Shown piece after piece: positions 17,615-26,472 of a stretch of 64,000 bases of DNA. Source of the stretch: Martinezella lusitana (GTDB lineage Bacteria > Pseudomonadota > Alphaproteobacteria > Rhizobiales > Rhizobiaceae); the NCBI RefSeq assembly GCF_014207095.1, contig NZ_JACHBG010000007.1, positions 186,001 to 250,000 on the forward strand. The letters run 5' to 3'. Every line of letters begins with the position of its first letter. Positions within the stretch are counted from its first letter, which is position 1. The notes under the pieces were generated by a model. It ran no database searches. It saw only the letters and a program-made list of their open reading frames with translations, and was not told the origin of the DNA. Position numbers and translations under genes: made by a program.

Positions 17615-17973
17615 GCGATACTAGGGAGAATTCGAAGGATAAAAGGGGGCATCGTGGCAGCGGCGCCCCCTCTCCGAATAGTTAGGCTCTTCAAAAGTGA
17701 CGGCCTTACGCCCATCCGGGGCAGCGGCCAAATCTGAATTTGGATCCAGCGGGAAGCTCAGCTTCAGCCGCGAAGATGCGCCTCTCGTCTCTCCAAAGAG
17801 TTTGCTGGTGGTAGCTGTAGCCTTCATTGTATGTAAAGTGTGAACAAGCGGTGGTCTCAGCCCCCAAATCGGGATCTTTGATCATAGCTGACTCAAGGAT
17901 AATATTAGGGAAAATCAGATAGTTCACCGCCAAGAGTAGGTGAATTCAAACTGCACGTATCCGGAGATCAAGC
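17615..17973. other. 359-base gap with no supported gene
   Basis: Lower-GC spacer between allA and the nucleotidyltransferase-like gene. The only structure noted is a 7-base stem (17644-17650 with 17665-17671, AGGGGGC/GCCCCCT), possibly the end of the allA transcript. Read on the minus strand it is followed by TTTT. Two minus-strand frames of 68 and 75 codons have no recognisable features and were not called. Confidence 0.5.
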
Positions 17974-18627
17974 ATGGTTGCCGACAGGAAACTTGATAAG
18001 CTGACGATTGAGGATGCCTTCGACGCGATCGCGAAACTGGCTTCACAACGCGGCATCGTGTTGGACATGGCGGTTTATGGCGGATCATGCCTAGTTCTGG
18101 CCTCCGATATTCGCATGGCGTCGGAAGACGTTGATGCCGTCTATCTTAATCATGAGGAACAGGCGAGAAAGATCGTAGACACCATTACTCGGAGAAACCG
18201 TCTCCCTGAAGGGTGGATGAACCAGGCGGCAAAGCAATTCGCTCCTCCCCGAGGAAACCCCGCCCCTCATCTTCTGGAATTCAGAGACTATCCGAGAGAT
18301 GGATCGGCGCTGGGGCTTCGGATCTTCACACCCACGCCAGAATATTTGCTTGCGATGAAGGTGCTGGCCAATCGAGCACCCGATGATGATAAGAATCTTA
18401 CGGATATGACGGACGCTGTTGCGCTCATGAAGCTGACCGGGATCAATACTTTTGAGAAGATTGTTGAACTCATGGAGCAATGTTATCCTAACATTCCGGG
18501 AGTCGTAGTTCCAACCGTGTCCACGCGAATGAGCGCGAAGATCAAGGGTCTGGTCGATGAATACAATGGCGCCAATGCAGCAAATCCGACCTGGATCGCT
18601 GGCCGCGGCCGTCCGCTCGCACCTTGA
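17974..18627 (+). CDS. Nucleotidyltransferase-fold protein (DUF6036/AbiEii-like)
   Basis: A 217-residue protein. MAVYGGSCLVLASDIRMASEDVDAVY at about residues 33-58 fits the minimal nucleotidyltransferase pattern: GG/GS followed by a late D-x-D-type acidic pair. The YLLAMKVLANRAPDDDKNLTDM segment resembles the helical part of MNT/AbiEii proteins. Such proteins often act as toxins or defence components. It overlaps the next gene by 71 bases, suggesting a coupled two-gene unit. I infer a toxin-antitoxin or defence role only from fold and arrangement; the substrate is unknown. Confidence 0.6.
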   Translation: MVADRKLDKLTIEDAFDAIAKLASQRGIVLDMAVYGGSCLVLASDIRMASEDVDAVYLNHEEQARKIVDTITRRNRLPEGWMNQAAKQFAPPRGNPAPHLLEFRDYPRDGSALGLRIFTPTPEYLLAMKVLANRAPDDDKNLTDMTDAVALMKLTGINTFEKIVELMEQCYPNIPGVVVPTVSTRMSAKIKGLVDEYNGANAANPTWIAGRGRPLAP

Positions 18628-19090
18628 AGCGGGTAGCGAGTTTCGCTACCACCTTGCCAGCTTTCTTGACGGTTTCTATCTGGACCCCTCCAGTCGACGA
18701 AGACGAGATAGGCTTGTTGATCCACCCGGTTTGACGGGAGACGAGCGTTTTGATGCGCTTGTAGGCGCGATTGGCGAGCATCTCTGCCGTCGATGGAGGG
18801 TAGGCCCGCCTCCGCTCTGGACAGAGGAGCCTGAACGCTTCCTGAAAAGGCCATGGTTCCTTGGTCCAGAACGCATGAAGCCCTTCTTTCTCGTGGAGAG
18901 CCCCAGCGCTTACAGGCGCCGGTTCATTTTCACGGAGATGGAGCCTCTCCGTCGAGCGCGAATGCCTCGTGACGCAATGTGGTGGCATACGGAGGGTATC
19001 CGGACCGGCATGACCCCACTTCCTGAGGAGGTTGTGACGACTGAATTTCTAGACGAGATATCGGATGCGTCACACACAAGCGCAATGTGA
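18557..19090 (+). CDS. Conserved-looking hypothetical protein, partner of the nucleotidyltransferase gene
   Basis: I do not recognise this 177-residue protein. It begins inside the 3' end of the preceding gene (71-base overlap in another frame). ATGs at 18557, 18566 and 18575 are all possible, the last giving MQQIRPGSLAAAVRSH. It is Arg/Pro/Trp-rich with a segment SEFRYHLASFLDGFYLDP and no membrane segments. After the overlap it continues about 460 bases alone, ending before a good hairpin terminator, which supports a real gene. The likely role is as partner of the upstream nucleotidyltransferase-like protein. Confidence 0.6.
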   Translation: MNTMAPMQQIRPGSLAAAVRSHLEAGSEFRYHLASFLDGFYLDPSSRRRRDRLVDPPGLTGDERFDALVGAIGEHLCRRWRVGPPPLWTEEPERFLKRPWFLGPERMKPFFLVESPSAYRRRFIFTEMEPLRRARMPRDAMWWHTEGIRTGMTPLPEEVVTTEFLDEISDASHTSAM

Positions 19091-19158
19091 ACCAGCTTCC
19101 ATCAAGCCGGTTTTCGCTGCCGGTGACGGTTGCTAGCCCGGTCATAGGATACACAAAC

Positions 19159-19191
19159 AGCCGGAACCCCATTGGGCGTTCCGGCTCCTTT
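19159..19191. terminator. Bidirectional terminator between convergent genes
   Basis: AGCCGGAAC (19159-19167) pairs with GTTCCGGCT (19178-19186), followed by CCTTTT on the plus strand and GTTTGTGT on the minus strand. It separates the hypothetical gene ending at 19090 from the permease gene ending at 19206. Confidence 0.7.
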
Positions 19192-19205
19192 TCAGCTCGA
19201 TGCCT

Positions 19206-20498
19206 TTAGTCTGCAAAGAAGGCGAAGCGGACGATGAACAAGGCCGCGACGATCTGCGTTGCCAGATGCAGCGTCGACCAACGGCCAGTGCAAACTTTCA
19301 GCACCACATAGCTGATGAAGCCAAAGGCAAGACCGTTGGCGATCGAGTAGGTGAAGGGCATCGCAAGCGCGGTGAGGGCTGCAGGTGCTGCCTCCGTCAG
19401 ATCATCCCATTCGATTTCGGTGAGCTCGCGCATCATCAGACCGGCGACGTACAGCAGCGCCGGGGCAGTCGCATAGGCCGGAACCGAAGCGGCGAGCGGC
19501 GAGAAGAACAGGGCCGCGATGAAGAGCACGGCAATCGTCAGCGCCGTCAGGCCCGTGCGGCCGCCAGCTTGAACGCCCGAGGCGCTTTCGACATAGGCGG
19601 TGGTGCTGCTGGTGCCCATCAGCGAACCAGCGACAATCGCTGCGCTGTCGGCGAGCAGGGCTCGGCTTAGGCGGCTCGGCTTGCCTTCCTCGAGCAGCTT
19701 GGCGCGCTTGGCGACGCCGATCAGCGTGCCCGTGGCATCGAAGACTTCGACGAGGACGAAGACGAGAATGATATGGACGAGGCCACCATGCAGAGCACCG
19801 ACGATGTCGAGCTGCAGGAAGGTCGGCAGCATCGAGGGCGGTGCCGAAACGATGCCGTGGAACTGGCTGACGCCGAAGATCCAGGAAAGGACGGTGACGG
19901 CGAGAATGCCGATCAGGATCGAGCCCTTCACCTTCATCGCATCGAGAACGGCGATGACGAAGAAGCCGAAGATCGCAAGGAGCGGGCCAGTCTGCTTCAG
20001 ATCACCGAGGCCGATGAGCGTGGCCTTGTTAGCAACAACGATGCCAGCGCTTTTCAGTGCGATGATCGCGAGAAACAGGCCGATACCGGCGGCGATAGCG
20101 CTTCTGAGCGAGCGCGGGATACCGGCAATTAGCCAGCTGCGCACGCCGGTTACCGTCAAAAGAACGAAGATGGAGCCGGAGATGAAGACGGCACCGAGCG
20201 CCTGCTGCCAGGTAAAGCCCAGCGCTGCGACGACGGTGAAGGCGAAGAAGGCATTAAGTCCCATGCCGGGCGCCATGCCGATCGGCCAATTGGCGACGAC
20301 ACCCATGATGATCGAACCCAAGGCTGCGGCAAGACAGGTCGCAACGAAGATGGCATTCCGATCCATGCCGGTGGTCGATAGAATATCCGGATTGACGAAG
20401 ATGATGTAGGACATCGTCAGGAACGTCGTCACGCCTGCGATGAGTTCCGTGCGGACGGACGTGCCGTGCTCGCTTAGTTTGAAAAGCCGTTCAAGCAT
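19206..20498 (-). CDS. Guanine/hypoxanthine permease, NCS2 AzgA-like family
   Basis: Proton symporter for purine bases in the inner membrane. The 430-residue protein has about 12-14 hydrophobic segments and the AzgA/PbuG/GhxP hallmarks ELIAGVTTFLTMSYIIFVNP, GMGLNAFFAF, LVEVFDATGTLIGVAKRA and TSSTTAYVESASGVQAGGRTG. The start chosen is ATG 20496-20498 (MLERLFKL) behind GGGAGGA. The TTG four codons upstream contains the ribosome site itself. It stands alone on the minus strand and supplies substrate to guaD and xdhABC. I looked for a purine riboswitch upstream and did not see one. Confidence 0.9.
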   Translation of the reverse strand: MLERLFKLSEHGTSVRTELIAGVTTFLTMSYIIFVNPDILSTTGMDRNAIFVATCLAAALGSIIMGVVANWPIGMAPGMGLNAFFAFTVVAALGFTWQQALGAVFISGSIFVLLTVTGVRSWLIAGIPRSLRSAIAAGIGLFLAIIALKSAGIVVANKATLIGLGDLKQTGPLLAIFGFFVIAVLDAMKVKGSILIGILAVTVLSWIFGVSQFHGIVSAPPSMLPTFLQLDIVGALHGGLVHIILVFVLVEVFDATGTLIGVAKRAKLLEEGKPSRLSRALLADSAAIVAGSLMGTSSTTAYVESASGVQAGGRTGLTALTIAVLFIAALFFSPLAASVPAYATAPALLYVAGLMMRELTEIEWDDLTEAAPAALTALAMPFTYSIANGLAFGFISYVVLKVCTGRWSTLHLATQIVAALFIVRFAFFAD

Positions 20499-20968
20499 TG
20501 TTCCTCCCAAAGCGTTCCCGACGCTCGTGAAATCAAGGGGCTCGCCTGCATCTCCTCCGATGCCGGCCGCGAGAAGCGCTCATAAACGCTCCGTAGCGAA
20601 GATGGATTGTGCGCTGTTAATGGGTTTGGAAGCTAGAGCCGGATTTCCCCGCAATTCGCGAAAGACATTCTAATTTTTCGCACTATTTCCGCGGGTATTG
20701 CGTTCGATCTGAGGTCGATCGATCACTGCAAGGCCGTTGTCCTTGCAGGCGATATCGCCCAATTACGCGGTCGGGCTAGACTGTTATCAGTCATATCTAT
20801 AGCGGGACTGTGACAAAGCCAACCTATTTCGCGTCGCATGGCGAAACCGTGATCGCTCGTTGCCGCGTGGGAACGGCAAGAGATAACGCTTATTCATCTC
20901 GCTGCTGCGAATGTTCGGCATCCGCAGCGTCGAGGCTCGTGTCAGGCAGATCCGGTGGTCACCGTCGA
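20499..20968. other. 470-base gap, no supported gene
   Basis: Lies between the permease start and the end of the RuBisCO-like gene (both on the minus strand), so it should hold the permease promoter and the end of the mtnK operon transcript. The one clear structure is a 7-base hairpin, TGCAAGG/CCTTGCA at 20727-20733 and 20741-20747, without a T-run. A 121-codon plus-strand frame overlapping the RuBisCO-like gene is judged a shadow. Confidence 0.5.
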
Positions 20969-22087
20969 TCAGGCATAAACGGCATCGAACAGGCGCTGGC
21001 AGGCCTCCACCAGATTACCAGTCTCCAGCAGGGCGCCTCCGACCAGATACATGATGTCGTTGCCATAGGCCGCACGCATCTCGCCCACTCTGTTCAACGT
21101 CATGCCGCCGCCGGGTGCTGGTACGATGGCTTTCAGTCCACCCAGTTCAACGGCGCAAGCACCGGCGATGGATAGGCATTCCTCGCGGGTGAAGCCGAAG
21201 CGGCCACCGAAATTCGGATAGATGACGGCATCTGCGCCCATCAGCCGATGAAGGGTTCCGAAGAAAGTGCGATGGGTAAATCCGCAGTCGGGCGAAACCA
21301 CATTGGCACCCGCAAAGGCTGGATGCGAGATAAGAGGCAGGCTGAAATCCGGATCGGCCGCGAGGGTGCGAATGACATCGTAGCCTGCCAGCGCCGGTGC
21401 AATCATGACGCCGCCGGCTCCGGCTTCCTGAGCCTGCATGGCTCGGCCGATGATCGCATTGGCCGGACCAGTGACATTGGGCACGAAGCTCGTTTTTCCG
21501 CCGCTCTTGGCGTTGGCTTCGCCGACGGCGTCCACACAGGCCCGCAACCGTTCGCCAAACGGCGACGTCTTCTGATCGACGAGGCCGTGATCATCCTTGA
21601 CGTAATGCATGCCGCCAAGCGCGAAATCATGGGCCAGACGGGCGAGTTCCTTCGTCGAGAGGCCGACCGGCTTGATCGCCGACATCAGCAAGGGCGTTTC
21701 GCCAACGCCAGCGCGGGCACGCAGTCCGGCGATGCCATGCCGTGGGCCTTTGCAGAGATCGAGGATACCGGGCGAAAGACCGATATCCTCCACCTTCAAA
21801 CCAGGTTTGATGGAGCTGTTGCCGAAGACAATATTGAGAAATTGCGGGAAATCGCCGCCAATATCGTCTTCGGAATAAGAGATGGTTGCAAGGAAGCCCT
21901 GTCGCCCATCTCTATCCTTATCGAGCGCCTCCAACCTGCCGAGGATTTCGTCTTCGACATAACCCTTCGGCACGACGTGGCGTGGAATTTCGACCGTCTG
22001 TTCGAGCGCGATGTCGAGGGCACGCTTGCGTGCCTCTTCAGCATCCTCCGTCCGGATGAAATAGGTGACGGTAAAGCGCGGGGACAT
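20969..22087 (-). CDS. RuBisCO-like protein (form IV)
   Basis: A 372-residue RuBisCO-fold protein not expected to fix CO2. The first active-site lysine region is SAIKPVGLS (K139, equivalent of K175). The metal-site segment GGMHYVKDDHG places K164, D165 and D166 at the carbamate-lysine and Asp positions, but H167 replaces the usual glutamate (E204 in spinach numbering). Known form IV proteins act on methylthioribulose-1-phosphate (enolase or isomerase) or on oxo-isoapionate phosphate. It is the last gene of an mtnK-mtnA-transketolase-RLP operon, its ATG overlapping the transketolase stop (TGATG). The neighbours favour a 5-modified ribulose-1-phosphate as substrate. The exact reaction is open. 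Confidence 0.85.
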   Translation of the reverse strand: MSPRFTVTYFIRTEDAEEARKRALDIALEQTVEIPRHVVPKGYVEDEILGRLEALDKDRDGRQGFLATISYSEDDIGGDFPQFLNIVFGNSSIKPGLKVEDIGLSPGILDLCKGPRHGIAGLRARAGVGETPLLMSAIKPVGLSTKELARLAHDFALGGMHYVKDDHGLVDQKTSPFGERLRACVDAVGEANAKSGGKTSFVPNVTGPANAIIGRAMQAQEAGAGGVMIAPALAGYDVIRTLAADPDFSLPLISHPAFAGANVVSPDCGFTHRTFFGTLHRLMGADAVIYPNFGGRFGFTREECLSIAGACAVELGGLKAIVPAPGGGMTLNRVGEMRAAYGNDIMYLVGGALLETGNLVEACQRLFDAVYA

Positions 22088-23088
22088 CAGAGTGCCTCGG
22101 CTTTCTGCGCGGAATGAACGTGATCGAGACGGACCTCTGCCAGTTCATCTTCCCCAATGGCAAGCGGTTTGCCGAGGAGCTGTTCGATGGCTCCGACCAG
22201 CGCGCTGGCATCAAGTCCGTATTTCTTCATCAAATATGGTTTGGAAGCGCCATGCGCAAAGGTATCGTTGAGGCCGAGGCGCTTCAGCTTGATGCCGATG
22301 CCTTCTTCGGCCAGGATCTCCGCAACCAGCGAGCCGAGGCCGCCGACGATCGTGTGGTTTTCGAGCGTGACGACGCCTTTCTTGCCGCGAGCGGCCTTCA
22401 GCAGGCCATCACGGTCGAATGGCTTCAGCGTTGAGGCGTGCAGGTGATGAACGCCAACCCCGCGCGCCTTGAGCGGCCCGCTCGCGCGCAGTGCTTCCTC
22501 TGTGCAAACACCGGAACTGACAACGAGGATGTCGTCGCCTTCGGAGAGCGTGCGCAGCCGGTTGAATTCGAAAGGCGTCGAAAAGAGGCGCGGCACCTCG
22601 CCGCGCAGGACGCGGACGTAGACGGGGCCATCAATGGCGTCCGCGACTTCGAGGACGGTTTCGACTTCCGTTGCATCGCCGGTTTCAAGCACGGTCATGT
22701 TCGGCACCGCACGCATGACGGCAATGTCTTCGATCGCCTGATGGGTGATGCCGCCCGGCGTCGTAATGCCAGGCAGAAAGCCCATGAGCCGGACCTTGCG
22801 GTTGGAATAGGCGATGGAATTGATCAGCTGATCGTAGGGGCGGCGATACAGAAACACCGAGAACGTGTGAAGGAACGGGCGATAGCCCTGCATCGCAAGG
22901 CCGCCGGCAAAGGACAGCATATTCTGCTCGGCCATGCCGAGTGTCAGAAACTGCTCCGGATGCCGGTCACGGAAGCCGTCGACCTCGCAGGAGGAGGTGA
23001 GATCCGCCGAAAGGCAGAGCACTTCCGGCCGTGCGACCGCAAAGGTTTCGAACGCCTTGGCATAGGGACGGTTGACGATCTCGACCAT
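22087..23088 (-). CDS. Transketolase C-terminal subunit (pyrimidine/C domain)
   Basis: A 333-residue protein covering the pyrimidine-binding and C-terminal domains of transketolase-type ThDP enzymes. It starts MVEIVNRPYAKAFETF, contains GMAEQNMLSFAGGLAMQGYRPF with the catalytic-type glutamate in the MAEQ motif, then PGGITHQAIEDIAVMRAVPNM and the C-domain ENHTIVGGLGS. The ATG at 23086-23088 is two bases after the N-subunit stop. A longer in-frame extension overlaps the N-subunit and is rejected. It works as a heteromer with the upstream gene. Placed between mtnA and a RuBisCO-like gene, it probably handles a sugar phosphate of that pathway rather than serving the pentose phosphate cycle. Confidence 0.88.
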   Translation of the reverse strand: MVEIVNRPYAKAFETFAVARPEVLCLSADLTSSCEVDGFRDRHPEQFLTLGMAEQNMLSFAGGLAMQGYRPFLHTFSVFLYRRPYDQLINSIAYSNRKVRLMGFLPGITTPGGITHQAIEDIAVMRAVPNMTVLETGDATEVETVLEVADAIDGPVYVRVLRGEVPRLFSTPFEFNRLRTLSEGDDILVVSSGVCTEEALRASGPLKARGVGVHHLHASTLKPFDRDGLLKAARGKKGVVTLENHTIVGGLGSLVAEILAEEGIGIKLKRLGLNDTFAHGASKPYLMKKYGLDASALVGAIEQLLGKPLAIGEDELAEVRLDHVHSAQKAEAL

Positions 23089-23090
23089 GT

Positions 23091-24026
23091 TCAGGTCCTT
23101 TCCGCTGCGTTCATGTCGATGCCAAGCTCGGCGGCCAGTGCCGCCTGCATTTCCAGCCGTTCGTCCGCGCTCTTGAAGCGAACATAGTGCAGTCGCGGGA
23201 AGCGCTTCTTGAGGAAGTTCATACCCTGATAGGGCGAGGTATTGGCGAGGATCACCAGTGGCTTGCCGGCTTCCGCGCTTTCGGCGGCCTGGCGCATGGC
23301 GCCGAGATCGTGACCATCGACCGAGCGGCATGTCACGCCAAAGGCGCCGATGCGCGCGGCAAGATCGCCAAGGTCAAGCACCGAAGACATGGCGCCATCG
23401 CATTGCTGGCGGTTGACGTCGACGATGACGCGGATGTTGTCTATCCGGTGATAGGCCATGGCCGCAAGGCATTCCCAGGTCTGGCCCTCTTGGAATTCTC
23501 CATCCGACATATAGACCCAGACCTTGCCCGGCTCGCCTTTCTTCTGTCGTGCCCAGGCAACGCCCGACGCCATGGAAAGGCCCTGTGCCAGCGAGCCGGT
23601 CGTCACTTCCATGCCGGGGCTGTGTTCGGCGCCGATCATCTCGACCGAGCCGCCATCCTTGTTGAAGTGGTCGAGCGCATGTTCGTCCATCCGCCCCATC
23701 TCGATCAGCGCCGAGTAGATCACCAACGCGTAGTGTGCAGGTGAAATGAACAAGCGGTCGAACTCGGGTGCGAACGGACCGTGGTAGCCCGCGCCCGTGA
23801 AAGCATCCGGATTGTGGGCCGAAGGCACGCCACGGAAGGGAAGCGGCACTTTCGGAAGCGTCGGTTCGCCGAGCTGCAGGAACTCATTATAGAGAAGGGC
23901 CAGGCTCTCGGCGGCCGAACAAGCCTGGCTCAGATAGCCACCATTGTTCTTCATCGTGTGGAAGAAGACGCGACGGCGAATTCCAAGCGCAATATCTTCC
24001 GTGGATTTCTGATTGGAGAGGGTCAT
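23091..24026 (-). CDS. Transketolase N-terminal subunit (ThDP pyrophosphate domain)
   Basis: A 311-residue protein forming the pyrophosphate-binding half of a split transketolase. The ThDP motif is SDGEFQEGQTWE ... VDVNRQQCDG at about residues 173-208. Further family features are HTMKNNGGYLSQACSAAE, FISPAHYALVIYSALIE and GSLAQGLSMASG. It starts 4 bases after the mtnA stop and is followed after 2 bases by the C-terminal subunit. Split transketolases are common in catabolic operons and are often devoted to one substrate. The cluster suggests a modified pentulose phosphate. Confidence 0.88.
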   Translation of the reverse strand: MTLSNQKSTEDIALGIRRRVFFHTMKNNGGYLSQACSAAESLALLYNEFLQLGEPTLPKVPLPFRGVPSAHNPDAFTGAGYHGPFAPEFDRLFISPAHYALVIYSALIEMGRMDEHALDHFNKDGGSVEMIGAEHSPGMEVTTGSLAQGLSMASGVAWARQKKGEPGKVWVYMSDGEFQEGQTWECLAAMAYHRIDNIRVIVDVNRQQCDGAMSSVLDLGDLAARIGAFGVTCRSVDGHDLGAMRQAAESAEAGKPLVILANTSPYQGMNFLKKRFPRLHYVRFKSADERLEMQAALAAELGIDMNAAERT

Positions 24027-24030
24027 CGTC

Positions 24031-25125
24031 TCAGCTCCGTTCGGGGAAAAGGGCCTTCAGACCTTCCGGCGACGGCGTCGCGATGCCGCGTTCCGTTATC
24101 AGGCCGGTGATCAGGCGGGCAGGCGTGACGTCGAAGGCGGGATTTGCCGCAGGACTTCCTTCAGGCGAGATGCGAACGCTCGCTATTGAACCATCCCGTG
24201 CTTTGCCCTGAACGAAGCTGACTTCGTCCGCGGATCGCTCCTCGATCGGAATTTCCTTGATGCCGTCGTGAACTGTCCAGTCGATGGTCGGTGACGGCAA
24301 TGCAACGTAGAAGGGCACGCCATTGTCGCGGGCGGCAAGCGCCTTGAGGTAGGTTCCGATCTTGTTGCAGACATCGCCGTTTGCCGTTGTACGATCCGTT
24401 CCGACGATGACCATGTCGATATCGCCGTGCTGCATCAGGTGGCCGCCGGCATTGTCGACGATCAGCGTGTGCGGCACGCCATGGCCGTTCATCTCCCAGG
24501 CCGTGAGATAGGCGCCCTGGTTGCGCGGGCGGGTTTCGTCGACATAGACGTGGACGGGAATGCCTTCCTCCGTCGCCATATAGATCGGCGCCGTTGCAGT
24601 GCCGTAGTCGACCGTCGCAAGCCATCCGGCATTGCAATGGGTAAGGATGCGGACAGGTTCGCCCGCCTTCTTTTTCGCGGCGATCTCGCGGATGACCTTC
24701 AAGCCATTCGCGCCGATCGCGCGATTGAGCTGAACATCTTCCTCGGCAATTTCGGCGGCACGCTTGTAGGCGGCTTCGGCGCGTGCGCCTTCCGACAGCG
24801 GCCGCAGGTGTTCGCGCATGGCGTTCAGCGCCCAGCGCAGGTTGATGGCGGTCGGGCGGGTTTCGTTGAGCTCTTCCCAGACGGCGTCGAGATGCGCGCT
24901 GGAAGGGTCCTTTGCCATGGCGATGGCAACGCCATAAGCGGCCGTGACCCCGATCAACGGCGCGCCGCGCACCCACATGTCACGGATGGCAACGGCAACG
25001 TCATCGACTGTCTTCAGCGTGACGACTCTGAATTCATGCGGCAGCCAGCGCTGATCGATAATGTCGACCGAGCGGCCGTCCTCGTTGAGCCAGATCGTAT
25101 GGTAATGGCGTTCTCCGACTTTCAA
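24031..25125 (-). CDS. mtnA: Methylthioribose-1-phosphate isomerase family
   Basis: Isomerises 5-methylthioribose-1-phosphate (and, in some bacteria, 5-deoxyribose-1-phosphate) to the ribulose-1-phosphate. The 364-residue protein has MWVRGAPLIGVTAAYG near residue 50, the catalytic Cys164 in THCNAGWLATVDYG and the catalytic Asp244 in GTDRTTANGDVCNKIGTY, all in the order expected for MtnA and not eIF2B subunits. Its start overlaps the mtnK stop by four bases (ATGA). No mtnB, mtnC or mtnD gene follows, so the classical methionine salvage route is not completed here. Confidence 0.93.
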   Translation of the reverse strand: MKVGERHYHTIWLNEDGRSVDIIDQRWLPHEFRVVTLKTVDDVAVAIRDMWVRGAPLIGVTAAYGVAIAMAKDPSSAHLDAVWEELNETRPTAINLRWALNAMREHLRPLSEGARAEAAYKRAAEIAEEDVQLNRAIGANGLKVIREIAAKKKAGEPVRILTHCNAGWLATVDYGTATAPIYMATEEGIPVHVYVDETRPRNQGAYLTAWEMNGHGVPHTLIVDNAGGHLMQHGDIDMVIVGTDRTTANGDVCNKIGTYLKALAARDNGVPFYVALPSPTIDWTVHDGIKEIPIEERSADEVSFVQGKARDGSIASVRISPEGSPAANPAFDVTPARLITGLITERGIATPSPEGLKALFPERS

Positions 25126-26393
25126 GCGAGTGTCTCCTTCTGAAGCCGTTTTGCTGTCGCGCGGACATCTTTGAGGCTATGGATACGATGCCGGTTGACG
25201 GCGAGGTGGCGCCCAAGTTTCAGCGCCTTCTTCTCGCAGGCAGCCCGACGGTTGGGATCGGCGATGGTTTCGAAATCGGCATTGTGGGCAAGGCCAAGAA
25301 TGCGGCGATGCATCTCGATGCCAGCAAAGCCCAGCATTTCGCGATAGATCTCGTCGAGGACGATGTTTAGAGCCTGTTCGGCTCCCATCATGTCACCTTG
25401 ATCTTCGAAGAGACTGGCCTGGTACAGGATGCCCTTGCGCTCGTTGCGCCAGAGATTGGCGAACTCGGCGCGGAACGTTTCCCAGATGGTTTCGACCGTA
25501 TCGAGCAAATACGTGCGCATCTCATCGCGCCCCGCATCGTCGCTTTCATGACCGCTTTGCGCGAAATAGCTCATCCAGAAATTGGCGAGCAGCATGCCGA
25601 CGTCGAAACTGATTGGACCGTAAAAGGCAAATTCCGGATCAATGACGCGCGTTTCGTCATCTGTGACCATCACCGAGCCGGTATGAAGGTCGCCATGGCA
25701 AAGCGTCTCTGCCTTGGCGGAGAAGAGATGCTTCAACCGCTGTGCTTCCACCTTGAGGTCTCGATCGCCACGCAATTCTGCAACGATCGGATCAAGTTGC
25801 GGCGAGGTATGCCGGTTGAGCGTCGCTTCGAAATAGGGATCGGAAAAGACGAGATTCTCTGTGATGTCGCAGAGCTCGACATTATCGGCGAAGAGCGCCA
25901 CGTCTGCCTTCTTGTCGCGCGTGACCATGGAGAAATCGGAACCGCGAAAGAGGGTGCGTGCGCAAAAAAGCCCGAGGTCGCGACCGATCTTTGGAAGGAT
26001 GTGCCCATCGATCAATGCCCGTCGCAAGATGACATGCGGGGTCAGAAATTCCATGACGATGATGGCCTGGGCGGCGTCGAAGAAAAAGATTTCCGGCACC
26101 ATGCCAGGATCGCGCTGGGATTGGCGTATCAGGGCATGATATTCGAAAAACGAGCGCTTCAGAGGAAGCGGCCAGCTTTCGCCAACAAGTCGCACATAAG
26201 GCAGCGCCTGTTTGACAATGGCGGCTCCCTTTTCTCCGGTGACAATAAAAACGAGATTGAGATTGCCGTCGCCGACTTCCTTGACCGCCCATCGCGTGGA
26301 ATCGTCGCCGATTTTTTCCCTAAGAATGGCGTTGCCGCCAAGTCGGCCCGGCAATGTCTCGACGCTGAGCGCCGCAAAGACTTGGGTGTCCAT
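25122..26393 (-). CDS. mtnK: 5-methylthioribose kinase family
   Basis: Phosphorylates the C1 hydroxyl of 5-methylthioribose or a related 5-modified ribose. The 423-residue choline-kinase-like protein has the catalytic loop HGDLHTGSVMV (D235) and the metal-binding segment DPEFAFYGPISFDVG. GDGNLNLVFIV is the MtnK-type glycine loop. It is the first gene of the minus-strand operon and divergent from a ribose-type ABC importer, with a perfect palindrome in the shared control region. That arrangement suggests the importer brings in the kinase substrate from outside rather than recycling only endogenous methylthioadenosine. Confidence 0.92.
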   Translation of the reverse strand: MDTQVFAALSVETLPGRLGGNAILREKIGDDSTRWAVKEVGDGNLNLVFIVTGEKGAAIVKQALPYVRLVGESWPLPLKRSFFEYHALIRQSQRDPGMVPEIFFFDAAQAIIVMEFLTPHVILRRALIDGHILPKIGRDLGLFCARTLFRGSDFSMVTRDKKADVALFADNVELCDITENLVFSDPYFEATLNRHTSPQLDPIVAELRGDRDLKVEAQRLKHLFSAKAETLCHGDLHTGSVMVTDDETRVIDPEFAFYGPISFDVGMLLANFWMSYFAQSGHESDDAGRDEMRTYLLDTVETIWETFRAEFANLWRNERKGILYQASLFEDQGDMMGAEQALNIVLDEIYREMLGFAGIEMHRRILGLAHNADFETIADPNRRAACEKKALKLGRHLAVNRHRIHSLKDVRATAKRLQKETLA

Positions 26394-26472
26394 TATGCTC
26401 TCCTCCTGCGCATGTCGCGGCCTCCACCGTGTTTCGACATGCCGTCATGGGCACAACTAAGTCGGCATTCTG

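Noticed and set aside
20499..20968. Purine riboswitch in front of the guanine/hypoxanthine permease
   Set aside because: No conserved three-way-junction loop sequences were found. The only hairpin (20727-20747) lies far from the start codon.
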